DNA from: an uncultured Oscillospiraceae bacterium
GTDB lineage: Bacteria > Bacillota > Clostridia > Oscillospirales > Ruminococcaceae
NCBI GenBank assembly: GCA_958448395.1
Contig: CAUDDP010000036.1
Location: forward strand, 1-20,750
Direction: 5' to 3'
DNA length: 20,750 nt
The notes under the pieces are model-generated. The model did not search any database. It worked only from the letters and a program-made list of their open reading frames with translations, and was not told the origin of the DNA. The position numbers and the translations under genes are program-made. Positions 1 to 7,756 of the stretch are shown one piece after another; position 1 is the stretch's first letter; each line of letters begins with the position of its first letter.

Positions 1-2
1 AA

Positions 3-77
3 AAGGAATATGAAACCGCTGCGTCGAATCACCTTGACCAGCAGAAACAGGAGAAGCATCATGTCAAATCCCTATGA
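3..77 (+). CDS. 3' end of an unidentified gene (partial)
   Basis: The third frame is open from the left edge to a TGA at 75-77 and encodes a short, charged, Gln/Lys-rich tail ending in HHVKSL. It overlaps the start of the next gene by 17 bases, and that gene's Shine-Dalgarno sequence lies inside it. This is the usual arrangement of translationally coupled genes. Only 24 codons are visible, so no family can be named and chance openness is not excluded. Confidence 0.35.
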   Translation, partial: KEYETAASNHLDQQKQEKHHVKSL

Positions 78-669
78 AATTTTGGGTGTCAGCAAACAGG
101 CATCCGATGAAGAAATCAAAAAGGCATACCGTAAATTGAGTCGCAAGTATCATCCGGATGCCAATATCAACTCTCCAAATGCCGCAGAATATGAAGAAAA
201 ATTCAAGCAAATTCAGCAGGCATACCAACAGATTATGGATGAACGGCACAATCCAAACGGTGCATTTTCCGGCTTTCATACAGAATCCGGCAGTGCACAG
301 GATGAGGACAGTATGCACTTAAAGGCTGCGGTCAATTTTATTCAGAATTATCGATTTGCGGAAGCCATTCGTGTATTAAATGACATTCAAAACCGGGATG
401 CACAATGGTACTATGTTAGTGCTGTTGCCAACAGCGGTGCTGGCAATCAAAACATTGCATTGCAGCACGCAAAAACAGCGGCACAAATGGAACCAAGCCG
501 CCCGGAATATCAGCGTCTGGTGCAGCAACTGCAAAACAACGGTTTCTCTTATCAAAAAATGCAGAAAACCTATGCCCCTTCTTTTGATACCAGCTGTTTA
601 GAATGCTGTTTTTACAATCTGCTCTGCAATTTGTTTTGCGGCTGCTGCTCACCCTGTAGCCACTATTGA
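61..669 (+). CDS. J-domain (DnaJ-like) co-chaperone with Cys-rich C-terminus
   Basis: Predicted 202-residue protein. Residues 3-65 form a J domain: YEILGVSKQASDEEIKKAYR, then the diagnostic HPD at 31-33, so it should stimulate the ATPase of a DnaK-type Hsp70. It lacks the Gly/Phe region, zinc finger and substrate-binding domains of true DnaJ. Residues about 86-160 are helical and resemble TPR-like repeats (AEAIRVLNDI, ALQHAKTAAQMEP). The last 24 residues hold eight cysteines (179, 182, 183, 189, 193, 195, 196, 199) among hydrophobic residues, suggesting metal binding or membrane association. ATG 61 is preferred because AGGAG lies 7 bases upstream; an ATG at 10 in the same frame would add 17 basic residues unlike a J-domain start. 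The client protein is unknown. A strong hairpin follows the gene. Confidence 0.85.
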   Translation: MSNPYEILGVSKQASDEEIKKAYRKLSRKYHPDANINSPNAAEYEEKFKQIQQAYQQIMDERHNPNGAFSGFHTESGSAQDEDSMHLKAAVNFIQNYRFAEAIRVLNDIQNRDAQWYYVSAVANSGAGNQNIALQHAKTAAQMEPSRPEYQRLVQQLQNNGFSYQKMQKTYAPSFDTSCLECCFYNLLCNLFCGCCSPCSHY

Positions 670-679
670 TCTTTTTATG

Positions 680-727
680 AAAACAAGAAACTGCTGTCGA
701 AAAAATATGACAGCAGTTTCTTGTTTT
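680..727. terminator. Long perfect hairpin, probable bidirectional terminator
   Basis: A perfect 19-bp inverted repeat (680-698 with 709-727, 10-base loop) sits between the converging J-domain and ABC-F genes. The outer part of each arm is A/T-rich (AAAACAAG / CTTGTTTT), so each strand ends its stem with a U-rich tract. It lies 10 bases after the J-domain stop codon. Confidence 0.8.
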
Positions 728-814
728 ATGCGTAATTTTTGCTTTTCATGACACTATAAAGAGAATGCATTTTCCAAATCCTGCCTTCCTGATTCGGCAA
801 TCTTTTCATTACAG

Positions 815-2293
815 TTATAAGCACAATTTCTTATTAGCAATATTCTTTTGAAAAGTAATATCATGCTCTACGAATATAATTGTCGGACAATAGTACAATA
901 ATAGCTCCTCTATCTGTATTCTTGATATCACATCAATAAAATTCAGCGGCTCATCCCAGATATAAAGATGTGCCTGTTCACATAGACTTCTTGCAAGCAG
1001 CACCTTCTTTTTTTGTCCGCCACTGAATGTCTGCATCTCTTTTTCAAATTGTATTCGTTCAAATCCCATTTTTTTCAAAATAGATTTCAACAAACTTTCT
1101 TCTATATGACAAGCATTTGCGTAATCACTGAGGCTTCCGTTCAAAACTGACGTATCTTGCGAAACATAGGATATTTTCAGGTTGCTACCAACCTCTACAA
1201 TTCCTGCATGTGGAATTGCTTCACCGCATAAGAGTTTCAACAAGGATGATTTCCCACATCCATTTTTCCCAACAATAGCAAGTCGATCGCCTCTGTTTAC
1301 TTGAAATGCAACCTTTGAACAAACTTGTACTGATCCATAATGAATAGAAAGATCTGCTACATTGATCAGCATCCTTTTCGGATATACAAGCGGTACAATC
1401 TTCAATTTATCGTTTTGTTCTATATTGTGAAGCAACTCCGATTTTTCTTCCACAGCAGCTTGCATACGGTTTTCCTGGCTTTTTGCTCGTTTCATCATTT
1501 TGGCGGCTTTATGACCGACATATCCTTTATCCAGCTTTAAACCAGCGTTCTTGGTTCCATTTTTACTGCGTTCCACCTTATCAGACCATACAGCAGAACG
1601 CTTTGCTGATTGAGAAAGCCTGCTAATTTCTTTTTTCAGCTTTTCATTTTCAGCGAGTTCATAATTATCCTGCATCTGCTTGTTTTGATGCCATGAAGAA
1701 AAATTTCCCTTCTGAATTTCAATATTTGTACGATTAATTGATAAAATATGGTCAATACAGCTATCCAGCAAGCAACGATCATGAGAAACAAGAATAAATC
1801 CCTTCTTTTTCTTTAAATATTCCCCGACTCGTTGTCGTGTCTCGCTGTCCAAGTGATTGGTTGGTTCATCTATTAATAAAAATTGATCTGCATTAAGAAA
1901 CAATGCAGCCAGTAAGATCTTTGTTCTCTCCCCGTTGGAAAGGGTTTCAAATGGTCTATACAAAACGTCAGCATCTACATCCAATTGTGATATTTCACGT
2001 ATCATTTCCCAATCTTCCGCCATAGGACACACCATTTGCATTACATCCAATGTGTCCTGTGATATATCTTTCACTGCGTAGGGAAAATATGCAAATGGAA
2101 CATTCGTGTGGATTGTTCCACTGTATAAATAATTTCCAAGCAGCAAATTCAAAAACGTTGTCTTTCCACGGCCGTTTCTTCCAATGAAGCCAAGTTTCCA
2201 ACTTGTATCAATTTGAAAACTGACATTTTCAAATACATTCTCAAAACTTCCTTCATAACCGAAAGTCAGATTCACAATATCTATCATTGACAT
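815..2293 (-). CDS. ABC-F ATPase, Lsa-like ribosomal protection protein
   Basis: A 492-residue soluble protein with two ABC ATPase domains and no membrane segments. Domain 1 has Walker A GRNGRGKT (38-45), signature LSNGE (118-122) and Walker B LLIDEPTNHLD (139-149). Domain 2 has GKNGCGKS (342-349), FSGGQ (423-427) and LYIWDEPLNFID (443-454). They are joined by a basic, helical linker (about 190-300). Length and motifs, notably WKLGFIGRNGRGKT and YIWDEPLN, resemble Lsa/Vga-type ABC-F proteins, which bind the ribosomal E site and displace lincosamides, streptogramin A and pleuromutilins. Resistance is inferred from family only; a housekeeping or self-protection role is possible. The start is set at 2293 because AAAGGAGG lies 7 bases upstream; in-frame codons farther upstream at 2299 and 2332 have no suitable site. 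It is transcribed alone and ends before the hairpin at 680-727. Confidence 0.85.
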   Translation of the reverse strand: MSMIDIVNLTFGYEGSFENVFENVSFQIDTSWKLGFIGRNGRGKTTFLNLLLGNYLYSGTIHTNVPFAYFPYAVKDISQDTLDVMQMVCPMAEDWEMIREISQLDVDADVLYRPFETLSNGERTKILLAALFLNADQFLLIDEPTNHLDSETRQRVGEYLKKKKGFILVSHDRCLLDSCIDHILSINRTNIEIQKGNFSSWHQNKQMQDNYELAENEKLKKEISRLSQSAKRSAVWSDKVERSKNGTKNAGLKLDKGYVGHKAAKMMKRAKSQENRMQAAVEEKSELLHNIEQNDKLKIVPLVYPKRMLINVADLSIHYGSVQVCSKVAFQVNRGDRLAIVGKNGCGKSSLLKLLCGEAIPHAGIVEVGSNLKISYVSQDTSVLNGSLSDYANACHIEESLLKSILKKMGFERIQFEKEMQTFSGGQKKKVLLARSLCEQAHLYIWDEPLNFIDVISRIQIEELLLYYCPTIIFVEHDITFQKNIANKKLCL

Positions 2294-2324
2294 TTTCATT
2301 CCTCCTTTGTTGTTTTCATAAGCA

Positions 2325-2348
2325 ATCAGCAAAGTCAGAACTGCTGAT
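2325..2348 (-). promoter_or_regulatory. Hairpin in the leader of the ABC-F gene (possible attenuator)
   Basis: A 7-bp inverted repeat (ATCAGCA at 2325-2331, TGCTGAT at 2342-2348, 10-base loop) lies just upstream of the ABC-F ribosome binding site. Two tiny minus-strand ORFs flank it: MVIA starting at 2377 and MKTTKEE starting at 2319, whose stop lies 2 bases before the gene's ATG. Antibiotic-inducible ABC-F genes are often controlled by leader peptides and alternative hairpins, but these elements are short and could be chance. I see no clear sigma-A promoter in this 100-base gap. Confidence 0.3.
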
Positions 2349-2393
2349 AGAATATACTTACTTTATGCAATTACCATTCTTATCTATAATATA

Positions 2394-3191
2394 TCAATAT
2401 GGCATTGTAAATGTATCCACCTTCCAAGTGCCGTTTTCCTGATAAATTGTGAACGTATTTGTCTTTGTGGTCGTATTCGTTTCGTCATCCGGCTCAGCAT
2501 AGGTTAGGGCTACTTCAAAAGTCAGAGTTGTTTCCGTGGCATCTATCAGTGAAGTTACCTTTGCACCTTGATACGCAATATCCGCCCCACGGTCACCAGC
2601 ACGCCCATACAGTTTTCCATCTAACTCAAAGAGAATTCCCTCAAAATCAGCGGCATGACTTTTCTGCGTAAACACTTCATAATAAGGCTTAGTTGCCTCC
2701 TCAATGGTAGTGTAAGCGGGAATCAGATAGCAATTTGCATCTTCCGGATGGACATCGGAGAAATCATATTGAAACAGTTGACTGGAGCAAAGGTACTGGA
2801 AGTTTAACTTTGCAGCTGTTTCATACATAGTCTGTGCTTTTTCTAACCACTCTGCTTTGGTAAAACCAGTATCTCCAACCATTTCTGCATCCATTACAGT
2901 ATTGGTATCGCTGACCGTACTTGTTGTGATAATTGCAGTTTCTATTGATTGCATTGTCGCAGTCGTTACAGTTACTTCTGTATCTTCCTTTGTGACAGCG
3001 GTCTCTGTACCAGTCTCTTTCTCTTCTTCTTTCATTACAGTACTAACCGTTGCTTCCTCCATTGTCCCTTCATTTGCCGTTGTGGCAACGTCAATTTGCA
3101 CAGGTGAAGTCTGAGACGTATTCGCAACCTCACTGCAACCGCTTGCCAACAACATCATGCTTGCAATGAAAAAGTATTTCAGATATTTCAT
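2394..3191 (-). CDS. Secreted lipoprotein with Thr-rich linker, unknown function
   Basis: Predicted 265 residues. The first 19 form a lipoprotein signal peptide: basic MKYLKY, a hydrophobic stretch, then LASGC, so Cys19 should be lipidated and the protein anchored to the outer face of the membrane. Residues about 20-115 are a low-complexity Thr/Glu/Val-rich linker, typical of cell-wall-spanning spacers. The C-terminal 150 residues form a compact domain with two cysteines and many aromatic residues. Alternating strands and the ending NGTWKVDTFTMPY recall NTF2-like/DUF4878-type lipoprotein domains, but I cannot place it in a family. The start at 3191 is supported by GAGGG 8 bases upstream and by the signal peptide; the longer frame from TTG 3254 would begin inside the promoter. 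It is transcribed alone. Confidence 0.8.
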   Translation of the reverse strand: MKYLKYFFIASMMLLASGCSEVANTSQTSPVQIDVATTANEGTMEEATVSTVMKEEEKETGTETAVTKEDTEVTVTTATMQSIETAIITTSTVSDTNTVMDAEMVGDTGFTKAEWLEKAQTMYETAAKLNFQYLCSSQLFQYDFSDVHPEDANCYLIPAYTTIEEATKPYYEVFTQKSHAADFEGILFELDGKLYGRAGDRGADIAYQGAKVTSLIDATETTLTFEVALTYAEPDDETNTTTKTNTFTIYQENGTWKVDTFTMPY

Positions 3192-3225
3192 AATGTACGC
3201 CCTCTCTATCCTCTTTATTTTTGTA

Positions 3226-3254
3226 ATTATAGCATATTTCTGTACTGCTGTCAA
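3226..3254 (-). promoter_or_regulatory. Sigma-A promoter of the lipoprotein gene
   Basis: Reading the minus strand, a consensus -35 TTGACA (3249-3254) and consensus -10 TATAAT (3226-3231) are separated by exactly 17 bases. Transcription should start near 3219, giving a leader of about 28 bases. Confidence 0.9.
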
Positions 3255-3325
3255 TTATCTCTTTTTATTTTACTAAAAAATAGAATTCTAGATTTGGCTT
3301 TTAGAAAAAATAATCCATAAAAAAC

Positions 3326-3357
3326 AACCGCTTCTGATTTCACTTTCAGAAGCGGTT
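3326..3357 (-). terminator. Intrinsic terminator of the ABC transporter gene
   Basis: A perfect 12-bp GC-containing stem (AACCGCTTCTGA at 3326-3337 with TCAGAAGCGGTT at 3346-3357, 8-base loop) is followed on the minus strand by GTTTTTTATGG. It lies 25 bases after the transporter stop codon. Confidence 0.9.
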
Positions 3358-3382
3358 TCCCTATAAGCAAATTTATTTCAAT

Positions 3383-6352
3383 TTATTCTGTTCGCAATGC
3401 TTCTACTGGATCTTTTTTCGCTGCAATTTTTGCTGGAATCAATCCAGCAATCCAAGTCAGGAACATGCTGATTGCCACTAATATTACAGCCCCTACTGGA
3501 GGCAGGAAGGCTTTCAATCCCTCAATTCCAGTTATACCATGGATAATTGCATTGATTGGTATAATGGCAAGTAAGGAGACTCCAATTCCTATGACACCGG
3601 ATGCCAATCCAACCAACAATGTTTCTGCATTAAATACTGTGGAAACATCATGTTTGGAAGCACCCATTGCACGCAAGATACCAATTTCTCTTGTTCGTTC
3701 CAATACAGAAATATAGGTGATAATCCCGATCATAATCGAAGAAACGACCAAGGAGATGCCGACAAAGGCAATCAAAAGATAAGAAATTCCACTGATAATA
3801 TCTGTAATAGACGACATCAGCAAGGCAACATAGTCAGTATAGTGAATCTGATCTTCCTCTGAAACGGAATCATTATAATCTGCAATAGCATTAGAAATGG
3901 CATCCTTATCCCGAAATGTCTTTGCATAAATCCGAATAGCAGATGGGTCATCTTGACTTGCATAACCCAAAATTGACATGTTTTCTTCGTATGTAGACTG
4001 TGAAATTACTTCCGGTGTAAACTGATCAAATATCGCAACGTATTGTGCATCTGTCAGCTTGGATGGATCCAGCATCGCTGCCAATTGTTCTGTGCTGAGA
4101 CCAGAAAGCTGCTGGTTAACCTGCTCCTGATACTGCTGCGTATATTGCTGTTTGATTGCTTCTGACAAATAGCTGTAAAGGGTTTCCTCATCCATTTGCT
4201 GAATATATGTGGTTACAGACTCTTTATCCACACCCATTTCCTGTGCATAGGCATCTGTAATTTGTGCCTCTAATTCTGCTCTGGTATGAGAGGAAAGTGT
4301 TTGATCGACATATGCCTGCATCTCCGCTTCATCGGGAAGCGTGGCAAGATAGCGGTAAACCTCTGCTTTTTGCTCTGCCTGCTGGGCAGCCAGATAATCT
4401 TTTGCATCTGTAATCTTTTCTGCATCCGTTTTTCCTGTATTTTCATCCGAAGCAAATTCTACACCCAATAAAACATCTGTATCTGGATTTTCCTGCTGTT
4501 CCTTGACAATTTCACTGTCATTTGTTTGTTCCATCACATAAGATGTTAACTTATTCGTATATCCAATGTATCCATTTATCATTGCAGTATTTGTCTCTTC
4601 GTTTGGACGAATAAAGCCAGTAATTTTCAATTTTGTTCCCACATCATCTGTGTGATATAAGACATCCAGCCCCGTTTCATTTTTTGTCAAATCTGCATAC
4701 CCGGAACCGTCTTTGTTTTTCTGGTAATACTCGCAGGGGAGAATCAGCTTAAATTCTTTTTCACACAGGTCCGCATAAGACCATTTTGTCTGTCCATAGT
4801 CTGTAATGACCTCACCCTTCATGACTTTCGTCAGAATTTCTGGTAACTTTTCTTCTTCCTTCATTCCCAATGCATAGAGAACAATATCTGGCAGTGCATT
4901 ATCCTTTGACAGTACAACGACTACCTCATCATAATTCTGCGGCCAACTGCCATAGACCAAATCATATTGATGATAGAGCAGGGAGTTAACAGGATCTCCG
5001 TTTTCTGCGGGCAGTAGTTCTTCCCAAATGTTCACATCTCCCATTGGAGACATACTCATTAAACTGCTATTACTTTCCATTGTTTTCATGGATTCGGATT
5101 CTTCCATGCCAAATGCTTTATTGTATGTTTCCATAAAATCAGATTTCACAATGTTTCCATCTGGATCTTCTGTAAAAATCGGCATCTGCACTGCATATTG
5201 ATAGGAAATTGCACTTGCATTTTCTTGAATCTCCTCATTATCAGAGATATACTCTTTAAATGCTTTCATGTTATTGGTTTGTGTTGCGGTTGAATTAAAA
5301 GAATTAAAAATTTCATAAACATCTGTATTGGCATAAACGCCTTCTCGTTCTGTTTCTTCTTTCTCTTCTCCAGTACCCTGTGACATAATAGATTGCATCA
5401 GACTGGTGGTATCCATACTTTCCTTTTCAATCTCCAATGGATAAGAAGAAAGTGTATCCTCTTGAATGGCTTCGATATAATGATTGATACCAGTAGAAAG
5501 TGACAAAATCAATGCGATACCAATGATACCAATAGAACCGGCAAAAGAAGTCAGTAGAGTACGTCCCTTTTTGGTCATCAAATTGTTTAAAGAAAGAGAG
5601 GTTGCTGTAAGAAAGGACATGGAAACCCGTTTTTTCTTGTCCTTATTCAGCATTGATTTTTTCTCTGTTTTTGGGGAATATGGATTGCTGTCACTGACGA
5701 TGGTACCATCTTTAATCCTGACTATTCTATTTGCATACTGTTCTGCCAGCTCCGGATTATGTGTCACCATAATGACCAATTTATCTTTTGCAATCTGCTT
5801 CAGCAGCTCCATCACTTGGATACTGGTTTCACTGTCCAATGCACCGGTCGGCTCATCTGCCAGCAAAATATCGGGATTATTGATCAATGCACGGGCAATG
5901 GCAACTCTCTGCATCTGTCCACCAGACATCTGGTTGGGTTTTTTATGCAGTTGATTCCCCAGTCCCACTTGTTCCAATGCAGCAATCGCTCTTTTTTTCC
6001 GTTCTGATTTAGAAACACCAGAAATCGTCAATGCCAGTTCTACATTGGCAAGAACCGTTTGATGCGGAATCAAATTATAACTTTGAAAGATAAAACCGAT
6101 AGAGTGATTTCGGTAGGCATCCCAATCCTTTGACTTATAAGATTTAGTAGAAACGCCATTGATAATCAAGTCACCAGAAGTATAATGATCCAATCCACCA
6201 ATAATATTCAAAAGCGTTGTTTTCCCACAACCAGAATGCCCCAAAATGGCAACGAACTCATTCTCTCGAAATGTCAGATCTACACCATTTAAGGCAGTAA
6301 CACAATTTTCACCAGCACCATACTGTTTTATAATTTTTTTTAATTGCAGCAT
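3383..6352 (-). CDS. MacB/FtsX-type ABC transporter, fused ATPase and permease
   Basis: A 989-residue fusion. Residues 1-225 are an ABC ATPase of the LolD/MacB class: Walker A GHSGCGKT (38-45), MSGGQ signature (142-146), Walker B ILLADE (162-167), H-loop His198. A basic linker leads to TM1 (about 266-288), a large extracytoplasmic region (about 290-835) and three C-terminal TM helices (about 853-882, 910-938, 950-975) with the FtsX-family ERTREIGILRAMGAS segment and terminal PAKIAAKKDPVEALR. This is MacB topology, but in one long chain and with an unusually large outer domain; its part at about 650-770 is Gln/Glu-rich and helical. MacB-type machines are mechanotransmitters acting on peptides, lipoproteins or antimicrobials; the substrate cannot be read here. 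A two-component system, common beside Bce-type exporters, is absent nearby. AGGAGAGG lies about 10 bases before the ATG. Confidence 0.88.
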   Translation of the reverse strand: MLQLKKIIKQYGAGENCVTALNGVDLTFRENEFVAILGHSGCGKTTLLNIIGGLDHYTSGDLIINGVSTKSYKSKDWDAYRNHSIGFIFQSYNLIPHQTVLANVELALTISGVSKSERKKRAIAALEQVGLGNQLHKKPNQMSGGQMQRVAIARALINNPDILLADEPTGALDSETSIQVMELLKQIAKDKLVIMVTHNPELAEQYANRIVRIKDGTIVSDSNPYSPKTEKKSMLNKDKKKRVSMSFLTATSLSLNNLMTKKGRTLLTSFAGSIGIIGIALILSLSTGINHYIEAIQEDTLSSYPLEIEKESMDTTSLMQSIMSQGTGEEKEETEREGVYANTDVYEIFNSFNSTATQTNNMKAFKEYISDNEEIQENASAISYQYAVQMPIFTEDPDGNIVKSDFMETYNKAFGMEESESMKTMESNSSLMSMSPMGDVNIWEELLPAENGDPVNSLLYHQYDLVYGSWPQNYDEVVVVLSKDNALPDIVLYALGMKEEEKLPEILTKVMKGEVITDYGQTKWSYADLCEKEFKLILPCEYYQKNKDGSGYADLTKNETGLDVLYHTDDVGTKLKITGFIRPNEETNTAMINGYIGYTNKLTSYVMEQTNDSEIVKEQQENPDTDVLLGVEFASDENTGKTDAEKITDAKDYLAAQQAEQKAEVYRYLATLPDEAEMQAYVDQTLSSHTRAELEAQITDAYAQEMGVDKESVTTYIQQMDEETLYSYLSEAIKQQYTQQYQEQVNQQLSGLSTEQLAAMLDPSKLTDAQYVAIFDQFTPEVISQSTYEENMSILGYASQDDPSAIRIYAKTFRDKDAISNAIADYNDSVSEEDQIHYTDYVALLMSSITDIISGISYLLIAFVGISLVVSSIMIGIITYISVLERTREIGILRAMGASKHDVSTVFNAETLLVGLASGVIGIGVSLLAIIPINAIIHGITGIEGLKAFLPPVGAVILVAISMFLTWIAGLIPAKIAAKKDPVEALRTE

Positions 6353-6382
6353 ACGCAGATATCCTCTCCTTCTTTTTATACA

Positions 6383-6441
6383 GCTTTATAAAATACTACG
6401 TCATATAGCAAAGCAAAGCAAAACAAAATGCTTTATAAAGC
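6383..6441 (-). promoter_or_regulatory. Repeated GCTTTATAAA motif, candidate operator
   Basis: A perfect 12-base palindrome, GCTTTATAAAGC (6430-6441), begins at about the predicted transcription start of the transporter gene. A second copy of its first ten bases lies at 6383-6392, nearer the gene. Between them is a tandem AAGCA run (about 6407-6420). Placement over the start site suits a repressor operator, but the A/T-rich motif is short and no regulator is encoded nearby. Confidence 0.3.
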
Positions 6442-6449
6442 GTGATACT

Positions 6450-6478
6450 ATTATAACATGCCCCTTCCACCCTGTCAA
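6450..6478 (-). promoter_or_regulatory. Sigma-A promoter of the ABC transporter gene
   Basis: On the minus strand, consensus TTGACA (6473-6478) and consensus TATAAT (6450-6455) are separated by 17 bases. Expected start near 6443 gives a leader of about 90 bases. The spacer is unusually G-rich (GGGTGGAAGGGGC). Confidence 0.9.
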
Positions 6479-6538
6479 TTAAAATACAATGGTGAAGATT
6501 CTTTTTTAAAAGAAACACAGGGTTTTTTCATTTTGTTA

Positions 6539-6567
6539 TTTACTTTTTATGAAAAGTGTGGTATGAT
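6539..6567 (+). promoter_or_regulatory. Probable sigma-A promoter of the PP2C gene
   Basis: TTTACT (6539-6544) and TATGAT (6562-6567) are separated by 17 bases. Transcription would start near 6574, leaving a leader of about 128 bases with no clear structure. This and the transporter promoter diverge within the 349-base gap 6353-6701; apart from these signals I see no gene in that gap. Confidence 0.6.
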
Positions 6568-6701
6568 AGTAAAGGTTAAACTGTCTTCACGAAAGTACAA
6601 TTTCATGTCGTATAACCAAATGTATTTAGAAATCATTATTTGCGGACAGCATGATATTTGGTTTCACAGAAAGAAAGAGAATAAGTAAGGAGATCGTAAC
6701 A

Positions 6702-7658
6702 ATGAAATTTGATACGAATCAGGACATGGAGCAGGAAGAAACACAATATTATTACTCCACCAATAAAAATGAGATTTTTCAAACACAAGATGATACTCTC
6801 TTTATGAAACCTGGCATCACCTCTTATAATTTGCGGGTTTCCGTTTCCACTCATATCGGAAAGGTGCGTGGAAATCACGAGGATAACTTCTATTTGGAAG
6901 GTCTACGATTAAATGAGATTTTTCGGAACGATTTTTCTGCTACCTATACAATTAGTGATGCCGACGGTATGAGCTTTGCTGTTTTTGACGGGATGGGCGG
7001 TGCAGCTTATGGGGAAATTGCCTCGGAAATTGCAGTGCAAACAATGAAAAAATATGAGTATCGTTTGAAAAACGCAGAGGGAATGCGTGCAATTGATCAA
7101 ATTGTGACAGAGTTCGTCACAGAAGCAAACAATGCTATTTGTGATATGCTGCGAGAAAAAAATAGCCTGAGTGGCGGTACAACTTTTGCTATGCTATATT
7201 TTATCGGCGGTTTGGCAAAGCTCTATTATCTTGGGGACAGTCGGATTTATATGCAGGATGAAGAAGCGTTAATTTGTCTAACCAGAGATCATACACTGGC
7301 AAATCAAAAATTAGATGCTGGTATTTATACAGAAGCAGAGGCAAGGAAAAGTGCAGATCAACATCGCCTGACACTTTATATTGGTGTGGATAAGAACGAG
7401 CTTGGTTTAAATGCAGATAGTCGTCCACCAGTTGCTCTACAACCAGGCAGAAAATTTTTATTATGCACAGATGGTTTGGTGGATATGTGCCCTGAACAGG
7501 AAATACAAGATATTTTATCACAAAATTATTTCAATGAAGCTGCTGTATTGGTACAGACAGCTGTCAATTATGGCGGCATCGACAATGTCACCTGCATTGT
7601 ATTGGAAATCATTCCAATTGAAGAAAATGTAGACTTTGAACCAGAAGACGTTCTTTAA
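6702..7658 (+). CDS. PP2C-family serine/threonine protein phosphatase
   Basis: A 318-residue soluble protein with the full set of PP2C (PPM) metal-binding motifs: GNHEDN (57-62), VFDGMGG (94-100), SGGTTFAML (157-165), LGDSRIY (177-183), CTDGLVD (255-261) and DNVTCIVL (294-301). The acidic residues Asp61, Asp96, Asp257 and Asp294 should hold the catalytic Mn/Mg ions that hydrolyse phosphoserine/phosphothreonine. It precedes the catalytic core with an acidic, Tyr/Gln-rich N-terminal extension of about 45 residues and ends in an acidic tail. Start ATG 6702 has AAGGAG 9 bases upstream; an in-frame ATG at 6651 lacks one. Bacterial PrpC/Stp phosphatases are usually followed by a PASTA kinase gene; here no kinase adjoins, so the partner is unknown. 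Own promoter and terminator suggest a single-gene transcript. Confidence 0.92.
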   Translation: MKFDTNQDMEQEETQYYYSTNKNEIFQTQDDTLFMKPGITSYNLRVSVSTHIGKVRGNHEDNFYLEGLRLNEIFRNDFSATYTISDADGMSFAVFDGMGGAAYGEIASEIAVQTMKKYEYRLKNAEGMRAIDQIVTEFVTEANNAICDMLREKNSLSGGTTFAMLYFIGGLAKLYYLGDSRIYMQDEEALICLTRDHTLANQKLDAGIYTEAEARKSADQHRLTLYIGVDKNELGLNADSRPPVALQPGRKFLLCTDGLVDMCPEQEIQDILSQNYFNEAAVLVQTAVNYGGIDNVTCIVLEIIPIEENVDFEPEDVL

Positions 7659-7682
7659 TATATCAAAATATAAATAAAAAAA

Positions 7683-7714
7683 CAGGCACTGTGGCAGGAC
7701 AAGCACAGTGTCTG
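7683..7714. terminator. Bidirectional terminator between PP2C and symporter genes
   Basis: An 11-bp stem with one G-U pair (7683-7693 with 7704-7714, 10-base loop) lies between converging genes. It is followed by CTTTTTC on the plus strand and by TTTTTTTATTT on the minus strand, so it can end both transcripts. Confidence 0.9.
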
Positions 7715-7756
7715 CTTTTTCTATTGTTGCATTATTTGAAATAAGAGAATCATTTC

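Noticed and set aside
6458..6688. A 76-codon plus-strand frame between the divergent promoters and the PP2C gene
   Set aside because: It starts upstream of the predicted PP2C promoter, lacks a ribosome binding site, has no coding character and overlaps the PP2C leader.
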